A stretch of 34,245 bases of DNA from Bacteroidales bacterium. Its GTDB lineage: Bacteria > Bacteroidota > Bacteroidia > Bacteroidales > UBA932. A program made the position numbers and the translations under genes. Below the pieces are notes generated by a model that made no database searches, was not told the DNA's origin, and saw only the letters and a program-made list of their open reading frames with translations. This document shows positions 7,820 through 16,058 of this stretch, one piece after another (positions within the stretch are counted from its first letter, which is position 1; each line of letters opens with the position of its first letter). Location of the stretch: contig JAKSKC010000005.1 in NCBI GenBank assembly GCA_024401945.1, forward strand, positions 1-34,245, written 5' to 3'.

Positions 7820-9559
7820 ATGAATGTAGTGTTGCAGATACTGACTCTGTTCGGCTCTCTGGGTATGTTCCTTTATGGAATGTCGCTTATGAGCGGAGGC
7901 CTTCAGAAGATGGCGGGAGCGAAGCTCAGGTCATTCATGTCCAAGATGACCTCCAGCAAGTTGAAGTGCGTTCTCAGCGGAATTCTGGTGACAGCCATGG
8001 TGCAGTCCTCGACGGCGACGACCCTTATGCTTGTAAGTTTCGTGAATGCAGGACTTCTCAGCCTCGCCAATGCCATCGGAGTCATAATGGGAGCGAATAT
8101 AGGAACGACCGTGACGGCCTGGATATTCGCGCTTTCCTTCGGAGGATCATCTTTCAGTATAGGAACAATCGCGGTTCCGCTGATGTTCTTCGCCTTCATA
8201 TGCATTTCCCTCAAGAAGAAATATGAGAATTTCGGTGAATTCCTTATGGGATTCGCCCTTTTGTTTCTCGGACTGTCCACACTCAGGGAGACTTCCACGG
8301 TGCTTCTGGACAACGAACCTGTCAGGCTGTTCCTTTCGGGACTTACCGGAGGTGGCGGGTGGTCGATACTGCTCTTTATGATAGTGGGCGCCATGATGAC
8401 CCTGATGCTTCAGAGTTCGGCCGCCACAATGGCCATCACCATGGTTCTCGTGGCAAACGGATACATTCCTTTCCACATCGCAGCGGCGATGGTGCTTGGT
8501 GAGAACATTGGAACCACCATCACATCCAACATAGCGGCTTCGGTGGCGAATGTCTCAGCCAAGAGGACGGCGAGGGCCCATATGCTCTTCAACGTTTTCG
8601 GAGTCATCTGGGCGAGCATCCTGTTCAGGCCTTTCCTCAGACTTATCGGAAGGATAGTTTCCGGAGTGTTCGGATTCCCTGATCCGGTTGAGGTTTCATT
8701 CACCGGTTCCGATCCCGCCACGAAGGAGGCTCTGGTTGCTTCCCTGCCTTTTGTAGTAGCCACTCTCCATACCCTTTTCAATATTATCAATACGTTGATA
8801 CTCATCTGGTTCATCCCTCAGATCGAGAGAATAGTCACCTTTATGGTTCCTTCTCCGAAGGGTGAGGAAGAGGTTTTCAGACTCAAGTATATCCATCTCG
8901 GAACAGTCAATACCGCAGAGCTTTCACTCAAGGAATCCCAGCAGGAGATCATCCATTTCGGAAGGATCTGTCTCAAGGGGCTCGGTCATATCCGCAATGC
9001 TATAAATGCTGACAGCGAGGAATCGTTCAAGAAGCGCAGGGATATGCTCATAAAGTACGAGGAGATAACGGACAATATCGAATATGAGATTGCCAACTAC
9101 CTCGGGGAGGTGACGAAGAACGAACTTTCCTCATCGGCGCTTGCCAGGGTGAAGGGTTCCTACAGGATCATAGGCGAGATGGAGAGTCTCGGTGATTCCG
9201 GAGAGGCCATAGGAAGGATGCTGCAGAGGACCTATGACCACAAACGCAGGTTCACCGGGCCGATGCTCGAGAAACTCAACGTGATGATAGACAAGCTTGA
9301 GGTTGCATACAATGCAATGCTTGTCAATCTTGCCATACCTGTACACGAGATCACGGACATCAGGAATGCAACGGATGCTGAAATAGCCATCAATCAATAC
9401 CGCGACGCTCTGAGGGAAGAGCACCTTAACAATATCGAAAACGCCGATTATCCTTACGATACCGGAGTATTCTATATAGATTTGGTAAATGAGCTGGAGG
9501 CGATGGGAGACTTTGTCATCAACATTTCTGAATCCCTGATGGATGAAAAGGAAGCTTAG
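7820..9559 (+). CDS. Na/phosphate cotransporter family protein with PhoU-like C-terminus
   Basis: The 579-residue protein has an N-terminal membrane half with two inverted Na/Pi-cotransporter repeats, each with a QSS motif: QSSTATT from residue 62 and QSSAATMAI from about 198. These are the substrate-binding signatures of the PF02690 (NptA/SLC34-like) family. From about residue 360 the protein becomes soluble and helical (PhoU-like), as in the common bacterial Na/Pi-PhoU fusion. The predicted role is inner-membrane sodium-coupled phosphate transport, though some members are linked to other solutes or export. It opens a six-gene plus-strand operon; the next gene overlaps its 3' end by 17 bp. 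Confidence 0.93.
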   Translation: MNVVLQILTLFGSLGMFLYGMSLMSGGLQKMAGAKLRSFMSKMTSSKLKCVLSGILVTAMVQSSTATTLMLVSFVNAGLLSLANAIGVIMGANIGTTVTAWIFALSFGGSSFSIGTIAVPLMFFAFICISLKKKYENFGEFLMGFALLFLGLSTLRETSTVLLDNEPVRLFLSGLTGGGGWSILLFMIVGAMMTLMLQSSAATMAITMVLVANGYIPFHIAAAMVLGENIGTTITSNIAASVANVSAKRTARAHMLFNVFGVIWASILFRPFLRLIGRIVSGVFGFPDPVEVSFTGSDPATKEALVASLPFVVATLHTLFNIINTLILIWFIPQIERIVTFMVPSPKGEEEVFRLKYIHLGTVNTAELSLKESQQEIIHFGRICLKGLGHIRNAINADSEESFKKRRDMLIKYEEITDNIEYEIANYLGEVTKNELSSSALARVKGSYRIIGEMESLGDSGEAIGRMLQRTYDHKRRFTGPMLEKLNVMIDKLEVAYNAMLVNLAIPVHEITDIRNATDAEIAINQYRDALREEHLNNIENADYPYDTGVFYIDLVNELEAMGDFVINISESLMDEKEA

Positions 9560-10372
9560 TTCCATATTGATGCTCCTGCTCGCCATCTCCTGCGGGAGAA
9601 GGGGGGAGAATACGGAGATCCAGATTGAAGAGCCCGTTCCGGAGTCCCAGGAACAGGAGTACACTGAAATTGACAGGGAACAGTTGTTCGTGGACTTTCT
9701 CTTTGAATGTCCCTTCCTCTGGAGGAGGCACAGGACCGTATGGCGGGATTCTTCGATGAATACGAAAAGGACAGCCTTATGGCAGGGGTTGTGAGGAAAT
9801 ACCTGTATGATCCCGAATCCCCGTACAGGAATGAGGACTTCTACCTTCCTTGCGTCAGGAAATCCCTCGAATCGGAAAACCTGCCGGATTCACTGGAAAC
9901 CACGCTCAGGGAGGAACTGAAAGTGTGCTCGATGAACCGTTTCGGAGACAAGGCCCCCGATTTCGGATTCGTCACGCTCGCGGGCGAGAAGATGAACCTG
10001 TACGACATCAAGTCGGACTATACCCTTCTGTTCTTCTCCAATCCCGGATGCCCGTCCTGCGCCGGAATCACATCCGCGCTCACCGAATCCCCACTGCTTA
10101 TCCAGGGACAGGCCAACAGGATATTGAGCGTGCTCAACGTCTACATCGACGAAGACCTTGACGCCTGGAGGGAATACGCCTCCGGATATCCTGAATACTG
10201 GTATTCGGGATATGATCCCGGGCTGGTCATAAGGGATGACAGCATATACTGCGTAAGGGCCATCCCTTCGCTCTATCTGCTCGACGAGAACAAGAAAGTG
10301 ATAATGAAAGACGCTCCGCTGGAGCGCATCCTTCAATATATCGTTCCTATCCTTAAAGAATCCTTGATGTAG
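9543..10372 (+). pseudogene. DUF5106/thioredoxin-fold lipoprotein, frameshifted
   Basis: Two overlapping frames make one Bacteroidota DUF5106-thioredoxin protein. Frame one (9543-9794) encodes a lipoprotein signal, MKRKLSSILMLLLAISC with lipobox Cys17, an acidic linker and DREQLFVDFLFECP. The family continues in another frame from about 9711: LPLEEAQDRMAGFFDEYEK, then DPESPYRNEDFYLPC, a NRFGDKAPDF boundary and a thioredoxin-like domain with CPSC (GCPSCAG). The frames join cleanly if one C is restored to the CCC at 9711-9713, giving ECPLPLEEA. As read, translation would stop at 9794, and the internal ATG at 9707 would give a 221-residue product without an export signal. No classical slippery heptamer is visible. 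This is a recent indel or a read error. The intact protein would be an exported, lipid-anchored thiol-disulfide protein. Confidence 0.8.
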
Positions 10373-10374
10373 TT

Positions 10375-11394
10375 ATGGATATAAGAAAAGACAATCTCAG
10401 GTATACTATGACCAACAGCAGCGGGGCCAGCGTGGTCCTGAGCAGCGTCGGGGCGGCAATAGTTTCAATCAACGTCCCTGACCGTGACGGTAGAATCGCC
10501 GACGTGGTGATAGGTTATCCGGATGACGAAAGTTATTTCGGGGACGGTCCCTGCAGCGGAAAATGTCCGGGAAGGTATGCGAACCGCATAGCAAAGGGCA
10601 GATTCTCCCTGGATGGAAAGGAATACGGACTCCCGGTGAACAACGGTCCGAACCATCTGCACGGCGGTCCGGAAGGTTTCCAGAACAAGGTATGGGAATC
10701 CAGGATAGAAGGGGATGCAGTGGAATTCCTCTACTACTCACAGGATGGGGAGATGGGATATCCGGGCAATCTCAAGGTCGTGGCCCACTATGTATGGACG
10801 GATGACAACGTACTCGAACTCACCTTCACGGCAATGTCCGACAGCGACACGGTCATCAATCTTACGAACCACGCATATTTCAACCTGAACGGAGAGGGCA
10901 ACGGAGACATACTCGGGCATATACTCAAGCTCAACTGTGCCGAGTATCTTCCTACCGATGAGACCCTTATACCTCTCGGAGATTCCGAGCCGGTCGCTCT
11001 CACCCCTATGGACTTCGTGCTTCCCAAGGCTCTCGGACAGGATATAAGGAAGGATTTTCCGGCACTCAACTACGGCAAGGGCTACGATGCCTGCTGGGTC
11101 ATCGACGATTATACTGAAGGTCAGATCCGTGAAGCTGCGGAACTTTATTCCCCACAGAGCGGAAGGGTGCTGAAGATTTCCACAACGCAGCCGGGCATCC
11201 AGGTATATACAGGAAACTGGCTCTCGGGATGTCCGCAAGGAAAGAACGGGCACATTTATGAGGATTACAGCGCTGTTGCCCTGGAATGCCAGCATTTCCC
11301 GGACAGCCCCAACCATCCGGACTATCCTTCAACGGTGCTTCGTGCCGGAGAAACATATTGTCAGGCAATAATTTTCGCATTCGGGACAAAATGA
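10375..11394 (+). CDS. galM: Aldose 1-epimerase (galactose mutarotase)
   Basis: The 339-residue protein interconverts alpha and beta anomers of galactose or glucose. Family motifs are [16 protein letters not shown], the catalytic-His block [12 protein letters not shown] (His166), and the C-terminal catalytic Glu in [14 protein letters not shown] (Glu304). There is no signal peptide, so it is predicted cytosolic, unlike the exported mutarotases of some Bacteroidota. It starts 2 bp after the frameshifted lipoprotein gene and its stop overlaps the thyA start as ATGA, so translation is probably coupled. It would supply alpha-galactose to the galactokinase encoded at 3177-4322. Confidence 0.96.
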   Translation: MDIRKDNLRYTMTNSSGASVVLSSVGAAIVSINVPDRDGRIADVVIGYPDDESYFGDGPCSGKCPGRYANRIAKGRFSLDGKEYGLPVNNGPNHLHGGPEGFQNKVWESRIEGDAVEFLYYSQDGEMGYPGNLKVVAHYVWTDDNVLELTFTAMSDSDTVINLTNHAYFNLNGEGNGDILGHILKLNCAEYLPTDETLIPLGDSEPVALTPMDFVLPKALGQDIRKDFPALNYGKGYDACWVIDDYTEGQIREAAELYSPQSGRVLKISTTQPGIQVYTGNWLSGCPQGKNGHIYEDYSAVALECQHFPDSPNHPDYPSTVLRAGETYCQAIIFAFGTK

Positions 11395-12185
11395 AACAGT
11401 ATCTTGAACTTCTGCAGGAGATAATGGACAACGGTGTGATCAGGAGCGACCGCACCGGAGTCGGGACAAAAAGTATATTCGGGCATCAGATGCGCTTTGA
11501 CCTGTCCGAGGGTTTTCCTCTTCTCACGACCAAGAAGGTGCATCTCAAATCCATAATCTATGAACTCCTGTGGTTCATAAAGGGCAGCACGAACATCACC
11601 TGGCTCAAGGAACACGGGGTGAGCATCTGGGATGAATGGGCGGATGAAAACGGAGACCTAGGTCCGGTGTACGGCAAACAGTGGAGGAGCTGGCAGACTC
11701 CGGACGGAAGGTCGATAGACCAGCTTTCGCAGGTGATAGAGACCATAAAGAACAATCCTGACTCGCGCAGGATGATTGTATGCGCCTGGAATCCTTCCGA
11801 CGTTGACAATATGGCCCTGCCGCCCTGCCACTGCTTTTTCCAGTTCTATGTCGCCGAAGGCAGACTCAGCTGCCAGCTGTATCAGAGAAGCGCCGACACT
11901 TTCCTCGGAGTTCCGTTCAACATCGCCTCGTATGCGCTTCTCACGATGATGATCGCACAGGTGTGCAATCTCAAGCCCGGTGAATTCATTCATACCACCG
12001 GCGACACCCACATCTACCTCAATCACTTCGACCAGGTGAGGGAACAGCTTTCACGCGAACCGAGAAAACTTCCCGTTATGCATATTAATCCGGAGATTGA
12101 TAGTATATTTGACTTCAAGTATGAGGATTTCCAACTTGAAGGGTATGATCCTTATCCGGCAATAAAGGCAGCTGTAGCAGTATAG
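11391..12185 (+). CDS. thyA: Thymidylate synthase
   Basis: The enzyme makes dTMP from dUMP with 5,10-methylene-tetrahydrofolate, leaving dihydrofolate. It is 264 residues from ATG 11391, the same length as E. coli ThyA. This start is chosen because [15 protein letters not shown] is the family N-terminus and it forms an ATGA overlap with galM; an in-frame ATG at 11286 lies inside galM. Visible motifs are [11 protein letters not shown], the nucleophile in [11 protein letters not shown] (Cys146, the E. coli position), and [17 protein letters not shown] for dUMP and folate binding. folA follows after 3 bp and encodes the enzyme that recycles the dihydrofolate. Confidence 0.98.
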   Translation: MKQYLELLQEIMDNGVIRSDRTGVGTKSIFGHQMRFDLSEGFPLLTTKKVHLKSIIYELLWFIKGSTNITWLKEHGVSIWDEWADENGDLGPVYGKQWRSWQTPDGRSIDQLSQVIETIKNNPDSRRMIVCAWNPSDVDNMALPPCHCFFQFYVAEGRLSCQLYQRSADTFLGVPFNIASYALLTMMIAQVCNLKPGEFIHTTGDTHIYLNHFDQVREQLSREPRKLPVMHINPEIDSIFDFKYEDFQLEGYDPYPAIKAAVAV

Positions 12186-12188
12186 ATT

Positions 12189-12677
12189 ATGGAAAAATGT
12201 CTTATAGTAGCAATAGGCGGAAACAATGAGATAGGTGTGAAGGGTACACTTCCCTGGCATCTTTCAGAAGACCTTAAGTATTTCAAGAAGCAGACATCGG
12301 GATGTCCGGTCATTATGGGCAGGACCACTTATTTCTCACTTCCGTTCCGTCCTCTTCCGGGCAGGAAGAACATAGTCCTGAACCTGGGCGGGGATCCGAT
12401 CGAAGAAGTGATATGCGCGAATTCCTTTGAAGAGGCCTACGCCGCGGCCGAGCCTGCACAGAAATGCTTCATAATGGGAGGAGCTTCCGTTTACAGGGCG
12501 GCCTTGAACGATATGGATACGCTTTATATCACGAAGGTCCATAAGACTGTGAAGGATGCGGACGCCTTTTTCCCGGAAATAGACCCGGGAATATGGAAGA
12601 GGGTGTCTGTTTCGGAAACCCTGCACGACGAAGGGGAGGGTGTTGATTTCGAATTCGAGATATATAAAAAGATATAG
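12189..12677 (+). CDS. folA: Dihydrofolate reductase
   Basis: The 162-residue protein reduces dihydrofolate to tetrahydrofolate with NADPH. It has the opening LIVAIGGNNEIGVKG, LPWHLSEDLKYFK with the catalytic acid at Asp28, PVIMGRTTYFSLP for cofactor binding, and FIMGGASVYRAAL near residue 95-108, all in family order. It lies 3 bp after thyA, the usual functional pair. A 40-bp gap then precedes the symporter gene. Confidence 0.97.
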   Translation: MEKCLIVAIGGNNEIGVKGTLPWHLSEDLKYFKKQTSGCPVIMGRTTYFSLPFRPLPGRKNIVLNLGGDPIEEVICANSFEEAYAAAEPAQKCFIMGGASVYRAALNDMDTLYITKVHKTVKDADAFFPEIDPGIWKRVSVSETLHDEGEGVDFEFEIYKKI

Positions 12678-12717
12678 AGGCGGGAAGAAAAGGAAAGTTA
12701 GTAGTAAAAGAGGATAA

Positions 12718-14052
12718 ATGAATAAACAGAGAGAGCATTTTGGGGGCAATTTTGCCGCCATAATGGCGTTTGCAGGTTCCGCCATCGGACTCGGGAACAT
12801 CTGGAGGTTCCCGTATATGGTGGGGATGAACGGAGGTGCTGCGTACATAATCGTCTACATTTGTTGTACGGTTTTATTCGCGTTGCCCGTTTTCTTTTGC
12901 GAGACCATAATAGGCAAGACCTCCGGCCAGGGGCCTATAGGTTCGATGAAGACTCTTGCTCCGGGTAGCAAGTGGTATCTTTTCGCACTGCTGTGTGTCA
13001 TCAGTCCTCTGATAATCTCTTCCTATTACAGCATCGTTGGAGGATGGTCGATCGATTATCTTCTCAAATCCTTTACAGGGAATTTCGGAGAATTCAAGGC
13101 TATGTCATCATCTCCGTGGGAGCCTCTGGTCATGCACACCGCATTCCTTGGACTATCACTCCTTGTCGTCGTCAAAGGCGTAAAGGGAGGAATAGAAAGA
13201 CTGTCCAAGATGATGACCCCGCTCCTTATGGTGCTGATAGTCCTCCTCGCCATAATGTCAGTCAGACTTCCAGGTGCGGAGGAAGGAGTAAAATTCCTTG
13301 TAAAGCCCGATTTCAGCAAGGTGAACGGGCAGACGGTGCTGTTCGCAATGGGACAGTCCTTCTATTCGATGTCGCTCGGGATCGGAACGGTTCTCACATA
13401 CTCATCGTATATGAGAAAGAACGACAGCATAGTCTTTGCCGGTTCAATGACAGCCATATTCGATACTATGTTTGCCGTAATAGCCAGTTTCGCAATCCTT
13501 CCTGCCGTTTTCTCCGCAGGCCTTGATCCTTCCAACGGTCCGTCCCTCCTGTTTGAGACACTTCCTTTCATATTTACCGGGCTTGGTGACTCTTCTCTGT
13601 TTTTCAGCAGATTCATATCCATAATGTTCTTCTTTACAGTATTCTGCGCGGCACTGACATCTGAAATATCGATGCTGGAAGCCTGCACGGTATATTTCGT
13701 GGAGGAAAGGAAGATGTCCAGAAAGAAAGCTGTCGCCATTATCTTTGCAATATGTTGGGTGATAGGTGCGCTGTGCAGTCTTTCATTCGGTCCTCTTTCC
13801 AATGTGAAGATATGGGGCAACAACATCTTCAGCGCCTTCGACTACACCTGTTCCAACTGGCTGATGGTCGGCGGAGCGATATTCTTCGTAATATTCGTGG
13901 GATGGAAGATGAAAAAGTCCGACGTTATGGGGGAATTCACGAGAAACGGCTCATCAGCGATGAGCCGTAAGGTATTCGGAATCTTTTATTTCCTGATAAA
14001 GTATGTGACTCCTCTCATACTTATCATGATATTCCTTCAGAATATCCTGTAA
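12718..14052 (+). CDS. Sodium:neurotransmitter symporter (NSS) family transporter
   Basis: The 444-residue polytopic membrane protein opens with the NSS TM1 signature, GSAIGLGNIWRFPYMVGMNG, which forms the Na+ and substrate site. About 11 hydrophobic segments follow, as in bacterial homologues such as TnaT and MhsT, which take up amino acids with sodium. The substrate cannot be assigned. A purine-rich AGAGGA lies just before the ATG. It is the last gene of the plus-strand run; its stop is 2 bp from the end of the convergent GH97 gene, and no clear terminator was found between or just inside them. Confidence 0.93.
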   Translation: MNKQREHFGGNFAAIMAFAGSAIGLGNIWRFPYMVGMNGGAAYIIVYICCTVLFALPVFFCETIIGKTSGQGPIGSMKTLAPGSKWYLFALLCVISPLIISSYYSIVGGWSIDYLLKSFTGNFGEFKAMSSSPWEPLVMHTAFLGLSLLVVVKGVKGGIERLSKMMTPLLMVLIVLLAIMSVRLPGAEEGVKFLVKPDFSKVNGQTVLFAMGQSFYSMSLGIGTVLTYSSYMRKNDSIVFAGSMTAIFDTMFAVIASFAILPAVFSAGLDPSNGPSLLFETLPFIFTGLGDSSLFFSRFISIMFFFTVFCAALTSEISMLEACTVYFVEERKMSRKKAVAIIFAICWVIGALCSLSFGPLSNVKIWGNNIFSAFDYTCSNWLMVGGAIFFVIFVGWKMKKSDVMGEFTRNGSSAMSRKVFGIFYFLIKYVTPLILIMIFLQNIL

Positions 14053-14054
14053 GC

Positions 14055-16046
14055 CTAAAGCTTGATGAACTTGGCGATCCAGCCTCCTCCGGGAGCCATA
14101 TGGATTGCAATGGACTTGGGATTGGAGATCGTGCTCTTCTCCCTTGCATAGTCACAGGCAGCCCTGTCGGCATTCTTTCCGTCGCGGAAAATCTCGACGC
14201 TGTATTTGCCCTCGGGCAGGAAGCTGAGATCCAGGGTATAGTCCATAGCGTTCCAGTCGGTCATGGAGGCAACGTACCAGTTGGTTCCCTTGCGGCGGGC
14301 AATGATGGCATATTCGGCGAGTTTTCCGTCAATTGCTATGGTCTCGTCCCATGTCGTAGGCATATTGGCTATGAATGACGTGCACTCAGGCTCTGCCATA
14401 TAGTTCGAAGGAGAGTCGCAGAGCATCGTGAGAGGAGCCTCGAAGATGACATATTCCGCAAGCTGGCGGCACCTGGTTCCCTGGCTCATCGCTTCGGAAT
14501 TGACGGCGCGGTAGTTGCCCTTGGTGGCATTGCGCATAGCTCCCTGCGTGTAGTCCATAGGTCCGGCAAGCATTCTTGTGAAAGGAATTGTAACGTCGTA
14601 TGTGACCTGGTCGACTTCCTTTGTCCACTTCATTGTTTCAAGTCCGTGTACAGCCTCGAAATTCAATACGTTAGGATATGTTCTCTGAAGTCCGGACGGT
14701 TTGAAGGCCCCGTGGAAATCGAGCAGGAGCTGATATCTTGAAGCCGTCTCGGCCAGTGTGGTGTAGAAATCCACCATCTGCTGGTCGTCCCTGTCCATGA
14801 AATCAACCTTGAAACCCTTGACTCCCATTTCCGAGAAATGTTTGCAGATACCCTCGATGTCCTTGTTCACCGCCCAGTATCCTGCCCACAGGATGATTCC
14901 CACGTGACGTTCCTTGCCGTAGGCAATGAGTTCTTCGAGATCTATTTCAGGAACCACCTGGTAAAGGTCCGCTTTCTTGTTGACAGCCCATCCCTCGTCG
15001 AGAATCACATATTCTATTCCCTTGGCGGCGGCAAAATCGATGTAGTATTTGTAGGTGTCGTTGTTGATGCCGGCCTTGAAATCCACTCCGCGGATGTTCC
15101 AGCAGTTCCACCAGTCCCAGGCAACCTTTCCCGGTTTGATCCATCCCCAGTCGACGGTATTGTCCTCCGGACTGGCCAGTCTGTATACCATATCGTTGTC
15201 AAGGAGTTCCCTGTCCTCCCTTGTGGCAACTATGATCCTCCACGGGAATTCGGTATGACCCTTTGCTGTGGCGATGAAGTTCTCACGGCTCTGTATCATT
15301 CCCTGAAGTTCGTTGTGGCCTCCCTGCTTCACCTCCTTCGGATAAGCCGGATGGGTTGACCTGAGGGTTGTTGAAGCGTCATCGTTGATGAGATAGAGTC
15401 CCGGATAATCCAGGAGGTCCGACTCGGTGATGCAGATTTTTATCCCGTTGTCGGCCTCAACTATCTGTGGAAGGAATCCGAGACGGTCTTTCTCCCAGGC
15501 GGAAATATTGTGATGGGCGTAGGTGTTCTCGTAAGAGTTATAGAACTGCATATGCCTGTCCCTCGCAGATGTCTTGACATAGGTGACATATACCGGCCAG
15601 TCCTTTGCGAAAGTGAAGTCGGCCTGTTCCTCCCTGACCGTGAAATCGGACTTCAGGTTGGAGATGAAGCGGTATGCGGCACCTTCGTCATAAGCGCGGA
15701 AAACAAGTTTGAAAGTCTTGAAATCCAGAGTTATTTCGTTGTAATTGTCCCTGACCTCACTCTTTTTGTAGATGATTGTCTCTATCCTGTTGTCGACGGA
15801 CGCCCTGGTGAGTCTGTGCATTTTGGCATCTTTTCCCAGAACGGTCCCGTCTGAAAGGGTCATCGAAACTTCGGACGGGCCTATGAGGCAGATACCGTCC
15901 TTGACCAGCGAGTAGCGGATGGAGCTCCCTGTCATAACCGTGACGGTGAGACTTCCGTCAGGGGATGAAACCCTGTATTCCTTTGCCGCAGCGAATGCGG
16001 GGAGGGAAATTATGAAAAATAGCAAATAAAGAAAAGTTTTTTTCAT
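14055..16046 (-). CDS. Glycoside hydrolase family 97, predicted retaining alpha-galactosidase
   Basis: The 663-residue protein has a signal peptide (MKKTFLYLLFFIISLPAFA), an N-terminal beta-sandwich, a (beta/alpha)8 barrel starting near KPGKVAWDWWNCW, and a C-terminal sheet domain: the GH97 plan. Asp415 lies in KVDFMDRDDQQ and Glu470 in LETMKW. From memory these are the nucleophile and acid/base positions reported for the B. thetaiotaomicron retaining alpha-galactosidase of this family, which has nearly the same length. The segment FHGAFKPSG lacks the Glu seen in the inverting, SusB-type alpha-glucosidases. So alpha-galactosidase, probably periplasmic, is favoured over alpha-glucosidase. It follows mutS after 12 bp in the same direction, with no promoter box between. 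Confidence 0.9.
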   Translation of the reverse strand: MKKTFLYLLFFIISLPAFAAAKEYRVSSPDGSLTVTVMTGSSIRYSLVKDGICLIGPSEVSMTLSDGTVLGKDAKMHRLTRASVDNRIETIIYKKSEVRDNYNEITLDFKTFKLVFRAYDEGAAYRFISNLKSDFTVREEQADFTFAKDWPVYVTYVKTSARDRHMQFYNSYENTYAHHNISAWEKDRLGFLPQIVEADNGIKICITESDLLDYPGLYLINDDASTTLRSTHPAYPKEVKQGGHNELQGMIQSRENFIATAKGHTEFPWRIIVATREDRELLDNDMVYRLASPEDNTVDWGWIKPGKVAWDWWNCWNIRGVDFKAGINNDTYKYYIDFAAAKGIEYVILDEGWAVNKKADLYQVVPEIDLEELIAYGKERHVGIILWAGYWAVNKDIEGICKHFSEMGVKGFKVDFMDRDDQQMVDFYTTLAETASRYQLLLDFHGAFKPSGLQRTYPNVLNFEAVHGLETMKWTKEVDQVTYDVTIPFTRMLAGPMDYTQGAMRNATKGNYRAVNSEAMSQGTRCRQLAEYVIFEAPLTMLCDSPSNYMAEPECTSFIANMPTTWDETIAIDGKLAEYAIIARRKGTNWYVASMTDWNAMDYTLDLSFLPEGKYSVEIFRDGKNADRAACDYAREKSTISNPKSIAIHMAPGGGWIAKFIKL

Positions 16047-16058
16047 AAGCGATGCGTT

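Noticed and set aside
9694..9716. Programmed -1 frameshift site in the DUF5106 gene
   Set aside because: No X-XXY-YYZ slippery heptamer or obvious downstream stimulatory stem is visible; an indel in the C-run is simpler.
11286..11390. Earlier in-frame ATG for thyA
   Set aside because: It lies inside galM and would add 35 residues absent from the family; ATG 11391 gives the exact usual 264 residues.
14028..14046. Hairpin GATATTC-CTTCA-GAATATC near the end of the symporter gene
   Set aside because: The pairing is perfect but there is no T-run on either strand and it is AT-rich, so I do not call a GH97 or symporter terminator.
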